64,000 nt of DNA, taken from a virus. The notes beneath the pieces were generated by a model, which had not been told where the DNA came from, did not search any database, and saw only the letters and a program-made list of their open reading frames with translations. Below are positions 15,064 through 23,993 of this stretch, piece by piece (the stretch's first letter is position 1; each line of letters begins with the position of its first letter). A program made the translations under genes and the position numbers. The DNA lies in the IMG/VR virus record IMGVR_UViG_3300027971_000047, positions 1 to 64,000 of that record; one strand, given 5' to 3'.

Positions 15064-15609
15064 ATGGCGTTGCCAGCCTCCCTTTCAACTTGTACAGTTG
15101 AGGCAACTTATGTAAATTTAATTGGCAACCCTATTAGTGGGTCAGTTACTTTTACGCCACAAACCATTCTTAAAGAAACAACTCTTAATGTTATTTTAAT
15201 GCCCACCGCTATTGTCAAAACTTTAGATGCAACAGGTTCATTAAGTTTAACCCTACCTTGCACAAGTGATACAGATGTGACACCACAACCTTTTATTTAC
15301 ACCATAGTTGAGAACTTTACTGGTGGTAGAACCACTCAGATTGCCTTACCACTATCGGTTGCTAATACCACCCAAAACCTTGCAGACCTGCTCCCTGCCG
15401 TTACAACAGCAGAATCCGCATCTTATATCACCCTTGACCAATATCAAGCGCTCCTAGCGCGTTATACAACCGATGAGTTAAGACGCACAATTGTTGTTGA
15501 TGCCGAGGATTATGATGAAGATTCTGCGACTTATGCAGCAACGGCATCAACCGCCGCCGCACTAATCCAAAACAATACCCCTAATCAGTTGATGTTGATG
15601 GGACTATAA
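15064..15609 (+). CDS. Putative tail-fibre or appendage protein, Ig-like N-terminus
   Basis: This 181-residue protein has a beta-rich N-terminal domain (TVEATYVNLIGNPISGSVTF) with a conserved FTGGRTTQI loop. It is paralogous to the protein at 15802 (same MALP(A/T)(S/N)LST start, a VE(N/S)F.GGRT motif and a following LAD). The last 50 residues are helical with AATASTAAALIQ. The pairing of a beta domain with a short helical tail suggests an appendage adaptor. Confidence 0.55.
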   Translation: MALPASLSTCTVEATYVNLIGNPISGSVTFTPQTILKETTLNVILMPTAIVKTLDATGSLSLTLPCTSDTDVTPQPFIYTIVENFTGGRTTQIALPLSVANTTQNLADLLPAVTTAESASYITLDQYQALLARYTTDELRRTIVVDAEDYDEDSATYAATASTAAALIQNNTPNQLMLMGL

Positions 15610-15610
15610 A

Positions 15611-15802
15611 ATGGCTGAACCGTATGTACCTATTGCTGATTATACAACTTACAATACTCTTTTAACACTTCTTGAAATTACAACTAACGCGACAAGCGCT
15701 AACACTACCGCTTTAGTAGCGGCAAAAGCCTCGGCTCTTGCTTCAAAAAATGCTGTTCTAAATTTAAGTAATACAAATCTATTCTTTTTGGCTGGTGCAT
15801 AA
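15611..15802 (+). CDS. Small Ala/Thr-rich helical protein
   Basis: This 63-residue protein sits between two paralogous appendage genes and overlaps the second by one base (TAATG). Its Ala-rich helical run and Leu-rich end resemble the C-terminal tails of its neighbours. It may be a separate copy of that tail. Function unknown. Confidence 0.5.
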   Translation: MAEPYVPIADYTTYNTLLTLLEITTNATSANTTALVAAKASALASKNAVLNLSNTNLFFLAGA

Positions 15803-16476
15803 TGGCATTACCAACAAATTTAAGCACAATAACAATAACTGGCGCTTATGTTGATTATTCAGGGACGGCTATTACGGGTCAGATTACTTTTACGCTTGGT
15901 GATATTTTGCGTTCAGGAATTGATAATGTAATGGTTGCTCCATCTACCGTAGTGGTTCCTTTGGTTGCAGGTGCTTTTTCAGTAACGCTACCAGCCACCA
16001 ATGACCCCGATATAATTCCAAACCCCTATACATATACAGTTGTTGAGTCTTTTGTTGGAGGAAGAACTTACACAATTAGTGTGCCGTATAACGGAGGCTC
16101 TTTGGATTTAGCAGATATAAGCCCACTTCCAACTATTGCAACTACTTATGTTCAATTAGTAGACGATACAACTTGGACATCGTTAGAGGTTCTAATAGAT
16201 GCCCTTGATACAAATATCAACCAAACAACCTCAACAATAATTGCATCAGGTAAATACTGGTACATACCAGCGACCTATGCTACCTATACAGCGGTTGATA
16301 CTGCATTTTCCACATATACTGCTTTAACATCAGCAACTCATTACCTTGATTATTCTGATATTTCTGCATTTGTAACAACGGCTCAAGCATCGGCTAGTTC
16401 TGCAACAGCCAGCCTAGCAACAGCCACCACAAACGCATCCGCTACAATAAGCCCATTACTTTTAATAGGAGGATAA
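15802..16476 (+). CDS. Putative tail-fibre or appendage protein, paralog of 15064
   Basis: This 224-residue protein has an Ig-like N-terminal domain (GAYVDYSGTAITGQITFTLG) and the same VVESFVGGRTY loop as the protein at 15064, followed by a longer helical Ala/Ser/Thr-rich tail (TAQASASSATASLATATTNA). Tandem paralogs with different tails suggest duplication and diversification of an exposed virion part. Confidence 0.55.
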   Translation: MALPTNLSTITITGAYVDYSGTAITGQITFTLGDILRSGIDNVMVAPSTVVVPLVAGAFSVTLPATNDPDIIPNPYTYTVVESFVGGRTYTISVPYNGGSLDLADISPLPTIATTYVQLVDDTTWTSLEVLIDALDTNINQTTSTIIASGKYWYIPATYATYTAVDTAFSTYTALTSATHYLDYSDISAFVTTAQASASSATASLATATTNASATISPLLLIGG

Positions 16477-16803
16477 ATGGCAACATCATATAAGGTGCTT
16501 GCACAACAAGCGACTACCACATCTTTAGCGAGCATGTACACAGTTCCAGCCTCGACTGAAACTATTATTTCAAGCATAGTAGTTGCCAATGTAAGTGCCA
16601 GCGATAGAACTTACAGGATTACTATTCAGCCTAATAACGCAACTTTGGCGCAAAAACACTATATTGCCTACGATGTAACCAGTAAAGCCAATTCAACTAC
16701 CGCCTACACTCTAGGAATTACACTAGACGCCGCTGACCAAGTTTATATTTATGGCTCAACAACCGACCTTTCTATTTCTCTATTCGGAAGCGAGATATCA
16801 TAA
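16477..16803 (+). CDS. Small virion protein, beta-rich
   Basis: This 108-residue protein starts right after the previous stop. It looks like a single beta-sandwich (STETIISSIVVANVSASDRTY) with an N-terminal VLAQQATTTS strand. Similar small proteins appear among phage appendage genes. I cannot assign a family. Confidence 0.55.
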   Translation: MATSYKVLAQQATTTSLASMYTVPASTETIISSIVVANVSASDRTYRITIQPNNATLAQKHYIAYDVTSKANSTTAYTLGITLDAADQVYIYGSTTDLSISLFGSEIS

Positions 16804-16804
16804 T

Positions 16805-17779
16805 ATGGCAATAACTACCAATGGTTCCGCTGGAACCGTACTTGCAGTATCAGCAGATTTAGCACTAGCAATTTCTGATGAATCAGGAACAGGCGTAGTT
16901 GTATTTAATACAAGCCCAACTCTTGTAACTCCTGCCCTTGGAACACCTGCATCAGGAACTCTTACTAACACAACTGGATTACCAGTCAGCGGAATTACAG
17001 CCTCAACCTCTACTGCTTTAGGTGTTGGAAGTGTTGAATTAGGTCACGCAACCGATACAACTTTAGCCCGTGCTTCTGCTGGTAGATTATCTGTTGAAGG
17101 CGTTAATGTTGTTACTGTTTCTTCCACAGATACGCTTACTAATAAAACTTTAACATCTCCTACTATTGGTAGTGGTGCTACACATACTGGTTCATCAAGC
17201 GGTTCAACAGTATTACAAGCCTCAGCCGCCGCTTCAGGAACTTTAACATTACCCGCCGCAACCGATACTCTTGTAGGTAAGGCAACAACAGATACCCTTA
17301 CAAATAAAACTCTAACAAGTCCTGCAATCAATACAGCAGTTAATAATGGTCTTAATGCTTCTAATGTTGCGACTGGAACTATCGCCGATAACATAGTCAA
17401 GGGCTTAAACGAAGATATAAATGTTGTGGCTTCTGCGGCAACTGGAACAATTAACTTTGATGTAACTACTGCTTCAATTTGGTATTACACTTCAAACGCA
17501 ACAGCCAACCATACTTTGAACTTTAGATACTCAAGTAGTGTTTCACTAAATACTTTTATGAACACAGGTGATTCACTTACTGTTGTTTGGCTCAATACAA
17601 ATGGCTCAACTGCTTACTACCCAAGCGCAATTACTATCGATGGCAACGCAGTAACTCCAAAAGTTCCTGCTGCTATTACCGCTGGTAATGCTTCATCTAT
17701 TGATGCGTACTCTTTCACAATTATTAAGACCGCCTCTGCTACATTTACTGTCCTAGAAACACAAACCAAGTTCGCCTAA
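16805..17779 (+). CDS. Phage tail fibre protein with GTP.SGTLTN-type repeats
   Basis: This 324-residue protein contains the widespread phage fibre pattern TPALGTPASGTLTNTTGLP, then STDTLTNKTLTSPTI repeats (twice), ending in a beta domain. Such repeats form trimeric fibres on the tail or capsid. I start it at ATG 16805; an in-frame upstream ATG at 16751 lies inside the previous gene. Neighbours are other fibre genes. Confidence 0.65.
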   Translation: MAITTNGSAGTVLAVSADLALAISDESGTGVVVFNTSPTLVTPALGTPASGTLTNTTGLPVSGITASTSTALGVGSVELGHATDTTLARASAGRLSVEGVNVVTVSSTDTLTNKTLTSPTIGSGATHTGSSSGSTVLQASAAASGTLTLPAATDTLVGKATTDTLTNKTLTSPAINTAVNNGLNASNVATGTIADNIVKGLNEDINVVASAATGTINFDVTTASIWYYTSNATANHTLNFRYSSSVSLNTFMNTGDSLTVVWLNTNGSTAYYPSAITIDGNAVTPKVPAAITAGNASSIDAYSFTIIKTASATFTVLETQTKFA

Positions 17780-17792
17780 AGGAGATTCAATT

Positions 17793-19520
17793 ATGCCGTT
17801 AATTGCTTCTCGCGCAGGTGGCTCTGTTAGTGGTTTTGGAGGACTCCGCAGTTTAGGTGGTGGATTTCCGTCTGCTTTTAATTACCTTGTTGTTGCTGGA
17901 GGCGGTGGCGGTGGCGGTTCAGATGGTACTGTAGGTGGTGCTGGTGGTGCTGGAGGACTTCGTTCCACAGTAACCGCAACAGGTGGTGGCGGTGCTTTAG
18001 AAACTGCTTTGTCTTTATCACCAAGCACAAGTTACACAGTTACCGTTGGTGCTGGCGGCGCTCCTAGTCATGCTGCGGGTGCTGGCGGACTAGGAAGTGA
18101 TTCTGTATTTTCCACAATCACTAGCACAGGTGGCGGAAACGGTGCTATTCAAGGCGGTACTGGTGGTAATGGTGGAAGTGCTGGTTCTGGTGGTTGGACT
18201 GGTAGTCCAGGAACTCGAACAGCCTCACCAGTTCAAGGAAATGCGGCTGGTACTTCTGGACCTGGAGGTACAGCATTTGACTCATCAGGTGGTGGTGGTG
18301 GTGCTGGAGGTGCTGGAGGTAACCATACATCTAAGTTTGGTGGTGCTGGTGGTGCTGCTCTTGCAGTTTCAATTACTGGTTCATCTGTAAATTATGCTGG
18401 AGGCGGTGCTGGTGCTGGAACTAGCGGTGCTGGAACGCAATCATCTCCTGGAGGCGCTGGTGGCTTAAATAGTAATGGTGGTTCAGGAACCGTAAATACT
18501 GGTGGCGGTGGCGGTGGCACCTGGACAAGTTCAGGTACTTACATTGGTGGTGCTGGTGGTAGCGGTGTTGTTATAGTTTCTTATGGAGGTTCTCAAATTG
18601 CTTCAGGTGGAACAGTAACAACATCAGGTGGCAATACAATTCACACATTTACAGGTTCAGGAACATTTAATACAACTTTAAGTTATCTCGCTAAAGCAAA
18701 GGGTGGAACAGTAAATACAGATGGTACTTATTGGTATCACACATTTACTGGTTCAGGAACATTTACCCCTGCTCAATCATTAACTGCTGATATGTTAGTA
18801 ATTGCTGGCGGTGGTGGCTCTGTTGCTACTGCTACTGGTAGTGGTGCTACAGGTGGAGGCGGAGCAGGTGGATTACAATATACTCCTTCTCAATCTTTAA
18901 CTGCTTCAGATTACACAGTTACCGTAGGTGCTGGTGGAGTTAGACTTGCTGGTAATAATTCAAATGTAACTGGTACTGGTATATCTTTAACTGCCGCAGT
19001 AGGTGGCGGTTTTGGTGGTGCTAGCGATGCTACTGGTGGTAGTGGTGGTTCAAGTGGTGGTTCGGGTATGCGTTTTCTAACAAATTCAGGTACCGCAACT
19101 AGCGGTCAAGGAAATGTTGGTGGAGTTGGTAGCGGTGGTTCTACTTACTCTTCAGCAGGTGGTGGTGGAGCAGGTGGAGTTGGTGCAAATGGTGGTTCTA
19201 ATGCTGGTGGTAATGGTGGTGTAGGTAGTTCTACTTATTCCAGTTGGGGTGCTGCAACAAACACAGGTCAAAATGTATCAGGTACTTATTACTACGCTGG
19301 TGGTGGTGGTGGAAATTCTTGGGCTCCAGGTACTGAAGGTGTTGGTGGTTATGGTGGTGGTGGTTCAGGTTATTATATCGGTGGTTACGCTCCTGATAGG
19401 GCTGGTACAAATGGAACAGCCAATACAGGTGGCGGAGCAGGTGGAGGAAATGTTGTAGGAAGTGCGCCTTATCAAGGTATAGGCGGTAGCGGTATTGTTA
19501 TCATTCGATACGCAGTCTAA
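17793..19520 (+). CDS. Glycine-rich adhesin (putative receptor-binding protein)
   Basis: This 575-residue protein has poly-Gly blocks alternating with Ser/Thr/Ala and a typical FNYLVVAGGGGGG start and a closing GIGGSGIVIIRYAV strand. The pattern repeats, with an internal junction near residue 270-330 (HTFTGSGTF occurs twice). Glycine-rich domains of this sort form polyglycine-II type sheets in phage adhesins. The DNA is full of GGT repeats that could expand or contract by slippage. It is probably exposed and host-range determining. Confidence 0.65.
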   Translation: MPLIASRAGGSVSGFGGLRSLGGGFPSAFNYLVVAGGGGGGGSDGTVGGAGGAGGLRSTVTATGGGGALETALSLSPSTSYTVTVGAGGAPSHAAGAGGLGSDSVFSTITSTGGGNGAIQGGTGGNGGSAGSGGWTGSPGTRTASPVQGNAAGTSGPGGTAFDSSGGGGGAGGAGGNHTSKFGGAGGAALAVSITGSSVNYAGGGAGAGTSGAGTQSSPGGAGGLNSNGGSGTVNTGGGGGGTWTSSGTYIGGAGGSGVVIVSYGGSQIASGGTVTTSGGNTIHTFTGSGTFNTTLSYLAKAKGGTVNTDGTYWYHTFTGSGTFTPAQSLTADMLVIAGGGGSVATATGSGATGGGGAGGLQYTPSQSLTASDYTVTVGAGGVRLAGNNSNVTGTGISLTAAVGGGFGGASDATGGSGGSSGGSGMRFLTNSGTATSGQGNVGGVGSGGSTYSSAGGGGAGGVGANGGSNAGGNGGVGSSTYSSWGAATNTGQNVSGTYYYAGGGGGNSWAPGTEGVGGYGGGGSGYYIGGYAPDRAGTNGTANTGGGAGGGNVVGSAPYQGIGGSGIVIIRYAV

Positions 19521-19532
19521 CGAGAGGGTAAT

Positions 19533-19727
19533 ATGAAAAATGTAAACAAGATTAAAGAAACTAAACCAACTCAATGTTTTAGTTTTGAAGTGATTATGTT
19601 AGTCCACATTATTGCCGATAATGAAGCAACTGCTAAAACTCAACTTGATGATAAAGGTGGAATCGTCACAAAGCGTGAGGTAAAATTAGTTAATACACAA
19701 ACTCTCTACGGAGAGGAAAAGGAGTAG
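19533..19727 (+). CDS. Small unknown protein
   Basis: This 64-residue protein starts behind GAGAGGGTA. A short domain with SFEVIMLVHIIADNEATAK and KREVKLVNTQTLY suggests a ferredoxin-like beta-alpha-beta fragment, but I do not recognise it. It lies between adhesin and putative fibre-assembly genes. Confidence 0.5.
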   Translation: MKNVNKIKETKPTQCFSFEVIMLVHIIADNEATAKTQLDDKGGIVTKREVKLVNTQTLYGEEKE

Positions 19728-19729
19728 AT

Positions 19730-20065
19730 ATGGGTCACTATGCAAAAGTAGAAAACGGAATTGTTACGCAAGTTATTGTTGCCGACGGTCCCGATTGGTG
19801 TGAGCAAAACTTAGGTGGGGAATGGGTTCAAACCTCTTACAACACATTTGGTGGAGTTCATTCAGAGGGAAAGTTCCCTATCCACAAAAACTATGCAGGT
19901 ATTGGATATACATTTGACGGCATTGGTTTTTCTGCACCACAGCCATATCCATCTTGGATAAAAGATGAAGAAACTTATCTATGGAACGCTCCAACTCCTA
20001 TGCCAACAGATGACAAGCGTTACTCATGGGACGAAGATACCCTCGCTTGGGTAGAACAAGAATAA
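19730..20065 (+). CDS. Putative tail-fibre assembly-like protein
   Basis: This 111-residue protein with GHYAKVENGIVTQVIVAD, a PIHKNYAGIGYTFD segment and a PYPSW..D....W.AP.P.P motif is typical of a protein found beside fibre genes in many aquatic phages. Its exact role (assembly factor or short fibre tip) is not established. The C-terminal YSWDEDTLAWVE is the usual ending. Confidence 0.55.
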   Translation: MGHYAKVENGIVTQVIVADGPDWCEQNLGGEWVQTSYNTFGGVHSEGKFPIHKNYAGIGYTFDGIGFSAPQPYPSWIKDEETYLWNAPTPMPTDDKRYSWDEDTLAWVEQE

Positions 20066-20079
20066 CTAAGGAGTAAATC

Positions 20080-20430
20080 ATGGCAGGTACAACAACTAAG
20101 GGGTTTAGATACCCAACGGCGGGTGATAACCCTGCCATTCATACTGACTTCCTTAATTTAGCAACAGATATTGATAACTACTTTAACGCGCCACAAGTCA
20201 CAACAAGCCTTGTATTTGAGGGTGCTACCGCAGATGCTTTTGAAACTACACTTACAGTTGTAGACCCAACGGCAGATAGAACTATTACTTTGCCAAATGT
20301 AACTGGAACAGTAGTTACAACAGGAGATACTGGAACGGTAACAAATACTATGTTAGCCAGTACATACGCAACAGATATTTCTGCTTTAGACCGTGCTAGA
20401 CAAACTGCATTTATGCTTGGTGGAATGTAA
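20080..20430 (+). CDS. Putative short fibre protein
   Basis: This 116-residue protein has a start (KGFRYPTAGDNPAIHTDFLN) that is common at the N-terminus of phage fibre proteins, followed by a beta segment with VDPTADRTITLPN. It looks like a fibre N-terminus with a minimal shaft and no tip domain. The stop overlaps the next ATG (TAATG). Confidence 0.55.
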   Translation: MAGTTTKGFRYPTAGDNPAIHTDFLNLATDIDNYFNAPQVTTSLVFEGATADAFETTLTVVDPTADRTITLPNVTGTVVTTGDTGTVTNTMLASTYATDISALDRARQTAFMLGGM

Positions 20431-20873
20431 TGACTTTTACCTACTCAAGTGACCCGTCTACCTCAACCCGTAATAAAGTTCGGTTTCTTATCAACGATGT
20501 TGATTCTACCGATGCTCTTTTTAATGACGCTGAGTTAGATTATTTAATTGCCGAGTGGGTAGATGTATATGAAATTTGTCGTGCCGCGTGTGAAACTCTT
20601 GCTTCTCGTTTCAATCGTTTAGCAGATTCAACTTCAAAGAGTGTAGGAGACATTTCGGTATCTGAGTCGTACTCCGCTAAATCACAACAATACCAAGACC
20701 TTGCTGATAATTTTCTTAAGCGCCGTATGCGTAAAACTCCTCCTCGTCCATTTGCCAACGCCGATTCTCTTAAATCTACAAATGACAGACTTGTTACGGA
20801 TTACAATACTGATGCTTATGCTGGAATTCACGACAACCCTAACAATGTCTATGACCGCCGTATAGTTGAATAG
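20430..20873 (+). CDS. Head-tail connector (adaptor) protein
   Basis: This 147-residue helical protein has the features of gp6/gp15-like adaptors that dock under the portal: NKVRFLINDVDSTDALFNDA, an early ELDYLIAEW helix, an AACETLASRFN helix and a long C-terminal extension. It begins the connector-tail module (adaptor, stopper, neck, terminator). The order fits siphoviruses. Confidence 0.65.
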   Translation: MTFTYSSDPSTSTRNKVRFLINDVDSTDALFNDAELDYLIAEWVDVYEICRAACETLASRFNRLADSTSKSVGDISVSESYSAKSQQYQDLADNFLKRRMRKTPPRPFANADSLKSTNDRLVTDYNTDAYAGIHDNPNNVYDRRIVE

Positions 20874-20882
20874 GGGTAGCCA

Positions 20883-21209
20883 ATGGATGCTATCTATACC
20901 AAAGTTGCAGAGTTCCTTACCGACTCTGTTGTTTTTACCGCCAAAGCCTCTGTTGATAAATATAACAAACCTACTTTTAGTGGAGACACCACCGTAACTG
21001 GTCGTTTAATTTACGGACAAACAAAATCTAAAGATGTTCAAGGTCAAGAAGTTGTAGATATTGGGAGATTTATTACTAATGGTCCTGCCGCAACAATTAC
21101 GGTAGGTCATAAAATGGTTGTCGGGGCGGACACCTTTACAATAAATGCAATAGACAAAATCAAAGACGAAAACGGAGCGCATCACGCCGTCATCAGATTT
21201 GGGCGTTAG
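20883..21209 (+). CDS. Putative head closure (stopper) protein
   Basis: This 108-residue beta-rich protein lies where the head-closure protein is usually encoded. VTGRLIYGQTKSKDVQGQE and a FTINAIDKIKDENGAHHAVI ending fit the small beta-barrel stoppers of the HK97 and SPP1 groups. Assignment rests on position and fold type more than on a clear motif. Confidence 0.55.
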   Translation: MDAIYTKVAEFLTDSVVFTAKASVDKYNKPTFSGDTTVTGRLIYGQTKSKDVQGQEVVDIGRFITNGPAATITVGHKMVVGADTFTINAIDKIKDENGAHHAVIRFGR

Positions 21210-21211
21210 AC

Positions 21212-21622
21212 ATGGCAAAGTCGTCTTTTACACTCGACTTATTCGGCGACCAAGAGTTAGTTAATGCTCTCAAGGCTGGAGCAGAAGATACTCCTCAAGC
21301 AATAGCCCAAGCAATTTATGAAGAAGCCAATGTTATTTTTGCTAAGTCACAAGTTCTTGTTCCAGTAGATACTGGAGTTCTTCGTGGTTCAGGTGGAGTC
21401 TCTGCGCCACAAATGGGAAACACAGGCTATTTTGTAGATATTTTCTATGGTGGTCCCGCCGCTTCTTATGCTCTTTATGTCCATGAGATTATTGGCAACT
21501 ATCACAATCCACCAACTCAGGCTAAATACCTTGAGCAACCAGTCATGGAAGCGATGTCTACAATCCAAGAAAACATAAAGGGTAGAATTATCGACATCAT
21601 ACAGAAAGGGCATAGAAACTAA
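21212..21622 (+). CDS. Neck/tail completion protein (HK97 gp10-like)
   Basis: This 136-residue protein has the HK97 gp10-like pattern: an N-terminal helix, a VPVDTGVLRGSGGV motif at about residue 50, a YALYVHEIIGNYHNPP segment and a terminal helix. Such proteins link connector and tail. It overlaps the next gene by one base. Confidence 0.75.
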   Translation: MAKSSFTLDLFGDQELVNALKAGAEDTPQAIAQAIYEEANVIFAKSQVLVPVDTGVLRGSGGVSAPQMGNTGYFVDIFYGGPAASYALYVHEIIGNYHNPPTQAKYLEQPVMEAMSTIQENIKGRIIDIIQKGHRN

Positions 21623-22023
21623 TGGCAACTATTCTTGAATCAGTAGGTGACTATTTAGTTACTAATAGCCAAGGAACTCTTGGAACTAACATCTTTTTAG
21701 GAACTCTTCCTGAAACACCTGACGCTTGCGTAGCAGTTTATGAGAACGCTGGAAGTTCCCCAACATTTACTATGGGGTCAGGCGGTATCAGAATTGACTA
21801 CCCAATGCTTCAAATTATCTGCCGAGCAGGTAGAGAAGATTATCCAACGGCTAGAGACAAAGCAGAAACAATTCGCGTTTTACTCGCGTCGGTGCTTGAA
21901 CAATCGGTCTCAGGGGTGCATATTATGAGGATTGAACCGATGGGTTCAGTAAACATGTTAGGAGTAGACCCGAAGTACCGCCCACTAATCTCGGTGAATT
22001 TCCGATGCTTAGTGAGAATGTAA
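21622..22023 (+). CDS. Tail terminator protein
   Basis: This 133-residue protein has an alpha/beta layout typical of tail terminators (lambda gpU / minor capsid type): an N-terminal helix, NIFLGTLPETPDACVAVYE, a central YPMLQIICRAG strand, an ARDKAETIRVLLASV helix and a final VNFRCLV strand. It follows the neck protein as in other siphoviruses. Confidence 0.65.
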   Translation: MATILESVGDYLVTNSQGTLGTNIFLGTLPETPDACVAVYENAGSSPTFTMGSGGIRIDYPMLQIICRAGREDYPTARDKAETIRVLLASVLEQSVSGVHIMRIEPMGSVNMLGVDPKYRPLISVNFRCLVRM

Positions 22024-22193
22024 ACGAGGAGCCAACGGCTCCGCAAGAGAGAGTGGTAGACCCGTATGGCAGAAACGCAACAACCGATGAGTTCCAACGA
22101 TGCTGGAAATGTGACAGGCTCCTCTTCGAAAGTGCAACGCGTCCATGGAGTATCCGATGCCCAAGGTGTAAATCCAAAAATAAATCAGGATGA
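22005..22193 (+). CDS. Com-like zinc finger protein
   Basis: This 62-residue protein has a C-terminal RCWKCDRLLFES...IRCPRCKSKN pattern, matching the Com family of small zinc-binding RNA or DNA regulators known from Mu-like phages. The four cysteines (CxxC, then CxxC about 18 residues later) should bind one zinc. It overlaps the preceding gene by 19 bases and the following one by 128 bases. Its target here is unknown. Confidence 0.55.
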   Translation: MLSENVNEEPTAPQERVVDPYGRNATTDEFQRCWKCDRLLFESATRPWSIRCPRCKSKNKSG

Positions 22194-22452
22194 TTTTTTT
22201 AAGGATTTAGATTCTTTAGTTGGTTCAGGTAGAGGACAGAGCGGTTGTTCAATTGGTAAGTTAGTCGCAGATTTAGATGAACCTTTGCGTTCTAAACTAA
22301 ATGAAATTATGCGAAATGAAAAAGTAAACTCATCTCGTCTTGGCGAGGTTATGTTAGCCTACGGACTTCAAGTATCTTCCAGCGATGTTCTTAGAAGGCA
22401 TCGACGAAGGCTTATAGGCAAAGATGGGTGTAAGTGTCCGAATGAGTCTTGA
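22066..22452 (+). CDS. Small DNA-binding-type phage protein
   Basis: This 128-residue protein has SGCSIGKLVADLDEPL, then a helix-turn-helix-like MLAYGLQVSSSDVLRRHRRR and a final CKCP. This Cys-rich HTH form is common beside actinophage phosphoesterase or nuclease genes. The first 43 residues overlap the Com gene in another frame, so the true start may be downstream; a GTG near 22131 is possible. It overlaps the next gene by 29 bases. Confidence 0.55.
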   Translation: MAETQQPMSSNDAGNVTGSSSKVQRVHGVSDAQGVNPKINQDDFFKDLDSLVGSGRGQSGCSIGKLVADLDEPLRSKLNEIMRNEKVNSSRLGEVMLAYGLQVSSSDVLRRHRRRLIGKDGCKCPNES

Positions 22453-23635
22453 TGATGCTTTAGATAATTTACTTAAGACTAGCGAGATAAATTCAGTTCA
22501 AAAAACTGAACCTCGTCAAAGACAAGCAGAGTGGTTGCCTGGAGTAACTTGGCAAGGTGAAGAGGGAACGGTAACCACTCAGCCCATGGAGGGCGATAAC
22601 TCTCCTGATTGGTCGGGAGTTCTTAGGATGTGGGGATTAGACCCCGAACATTTTCAAGTAGTAGAACCAGTTCTTTTTAATGTGTGGGGCGATACTTTAG
22701 GAGTTCTTAACCGCCAATGGAAAGGTAAAGTAGTTCGCAAAGGCAAACAAGAAGTTGCCGATATTGAAGCCTTAATTGCAGAAATTAAAAAACATAAACC
22801 CCGCGAGCGCAAAGAAATGACAGGTGGAGCAAGCCTTGTCGTATGTGCCTCGGACTGGCAGGTAGGTAAAAGAGATGGTGATGGTCTAAAAGGTTTAGTT
22901 GGTAGATGGCTCCAAGCAGTTGATGATGTTGAGTTCAGAATTAAAGAATTAAAAAAGATAGGTCGCCCAATTGATTCAATCACCGTTTTATGTCTAGGTG
23001 ATTTAGTTGAAGGATGCGATGGTCACTATGACATTCAAACCTTTACAGTTGAGGTTGATAGAAGAGACCAAGTAAAGATTGCTCGTCGTCTCCTAAGAGA
23101 TGCTCTTATCCGTTGGTCAAAGGTTGTCCCTAATATCACCGTCATGGCAATTGGTGGAAACCATGGTGAGAACCGTAAGAATGGAAAAGCCTTTACTACT
23201 CTTAATGATAATGATGATGTAGCCCTAGTTGAGTCCGTTGCTGAAATCTTCCAAGCCAACCCTGAAGCCTATGGTCACATTCGTTTTGCTATCCCAACGG
23301 AGGAGTTGAGTCTTACTCTTGAAGTTAATGGAAAGATTATTGGAATTACTCATGGACACCTTGCTCGTAGCGCAGGAAGTCCTGAAGCAAAACTTCGCAG
23401 ATGGATTGCTGACCAAACTCTAGGACGCCAATCAATTGGCGATTGTGACATTTTAGTTTCAGGTCACTATCATTCATTTCGTCTAGCAGATTGGGGAGGA
23501 GTTAAATGGCTACAAGCACCAGCCCTCGACGGGGGAAGCGTTTGGTGGAGACAATCCAAGGGGGAGGTTGCGGCTGTGGGAGTTCTGACATTCCTAGTAA
23601 CGAGCGAGGGAGTCTCGGACATCCAAGTATTATGA
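22424..23635 (+). CDS. Calcineurin-like metallophosphoesterase
   Basis: This 403-residue protein carries the metallophosphoesterase motifs in order: DWQVGK at about 146, GDLVEG at about 191, GGNHGEN at about 244, THGH at about 304 and SGHYHS at about 346, which bind the dinuclear metal centre. Substrate unknown; phage members may act on nucleic acid ends. The N-terminal 100 residues are a separate region ([12 protein letters not shown]) seen in related phage proteins. It ends in ATGA overlap with the next gene and sits unusually inside the tail module. Confidence 0.75.
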   Translation: MGVSVRMSLDDALDNLLKTSEINSVQKTEPRQRQAEWLPGVTWQGEEGTVTTQPMEGDNSPDWSGVLRMWGLDPEHFQVVEPVLFNVWGDTLGVLNRQWKGKVVRKGKQEVADIEALIAEIKKHKPRERKEMTGGASLVVCASDWQVGKRDGDGLKGLVGRWLQAVDDVEFRIKELKKIGRPIDSITVLCLGDLVEGCDGHYDIQTFTVEVDRRDQVKIARRLLRDALIRWSKVVPNITVMAIGGNHGENRKNGKAFTTLNDNDDVALVESVAEIFQANPEAYGHIRFAIPTEELSLTLEVNGKIIGITHGHLARSAGSPEAKLRRWIADQTLGRQSIGDCDILVSGHYHSFRLADWGGVKWLQAPALDGGSVWWRQSKGEVAAVGVLTFLVTSEGVSDIQVL

Positions 23636-23916
23636 ACGACCCTAGAGACATTGCTTTATATGCCGCTGAATTGGTCTCAGGAGAGCGTCAGGAGGCTTAC
23701 GGGCATCCGCTTGATAACTTTACCCGTGCCTCAAAGATATGGTCTGTAATCCTCGGCTGTGAGGTTTCTGCCGAGCAAGTTGCCCTCTGTATGGTCGGCA
23801 TGAAAATAGCCCGTGAAGTAAATCAATCTAAGCCCGATACCGCAGTAGATGGCATTGGTTATTTCTTAACTCTTGGAATGATTCAAGAAGAACGCTTAAG
23901 AAGAGATAATATCTAA
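23632..23916 (+). CDS. DUF6378-like conserved phage protein
   Basis: This 94-residue protein starts at an ATG overlapping the phosphoesterase stop; a longer frame from 23506 lies inside that gene and is a shadow. It has the conserved form [20 protein letters not shown], a WSVILG segment, then MVGMKIARE and a [14 protein letters not shown] motif. The family is frequent in actinophages, function unknown. A promoter and a terminator follow. Confidence 0.65.
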   Translation: MNDPRDIALYAAELVSGERQEAYGHPLDNFTRASKIWSVILGCEVSAEQVALCMVGMKIAREVNQSKPDTAVDGIGYFLTLGMIQEERLRRDNI

Positions 23917-23940
23917 CTAAAAGTAAAAATCTTCATACGC

Positions 23941-23979
23941 TATACTAAACTCAATGTGCGCTTAGTCGCCTGAGTTTTT
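23941..23979 (+). promoter_or_regulatory. Probable promoter with leader hairpin before the tail tube operon
   Basis: TATACT (23941-23946), preceded by TCTTCATACGC, resembles the candidate at 11833. Immediately downstream AAACTCA (23947-23953) pairs with TGAGTTT (23971-23977) around a loop that can form an inner GCG/CGC pair; TTC follows. The new transcript would meet this hairpin and then the strong terminator at 23994, so read-through may be controlled. Confidence 0.45.
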
Positions 23980-23993
23980 CGTCTCTTCCGTGT

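Noticed and set aside
17044-17400. Minus-strand 118-codon frame opposite the fibre gene
   Set aside because: Pure shadow of repeated Thr/Ala codons; the plus-strand fibre protein is well supported.
18097-18390. Open frames inside the glycine-rich adhesin gene (both strands)
   Set aside because: They arise from GGT repeats read in other frames and give low-complexity Val/Leu or His/Gln strings.
20092-20110. ACTAAGGGGTTTAGATACCC-like resemblance to the operator motif
   Set aside because: It encodes conserved fibre-protein residues (KGFRYP) and has no -10 box in the right place.
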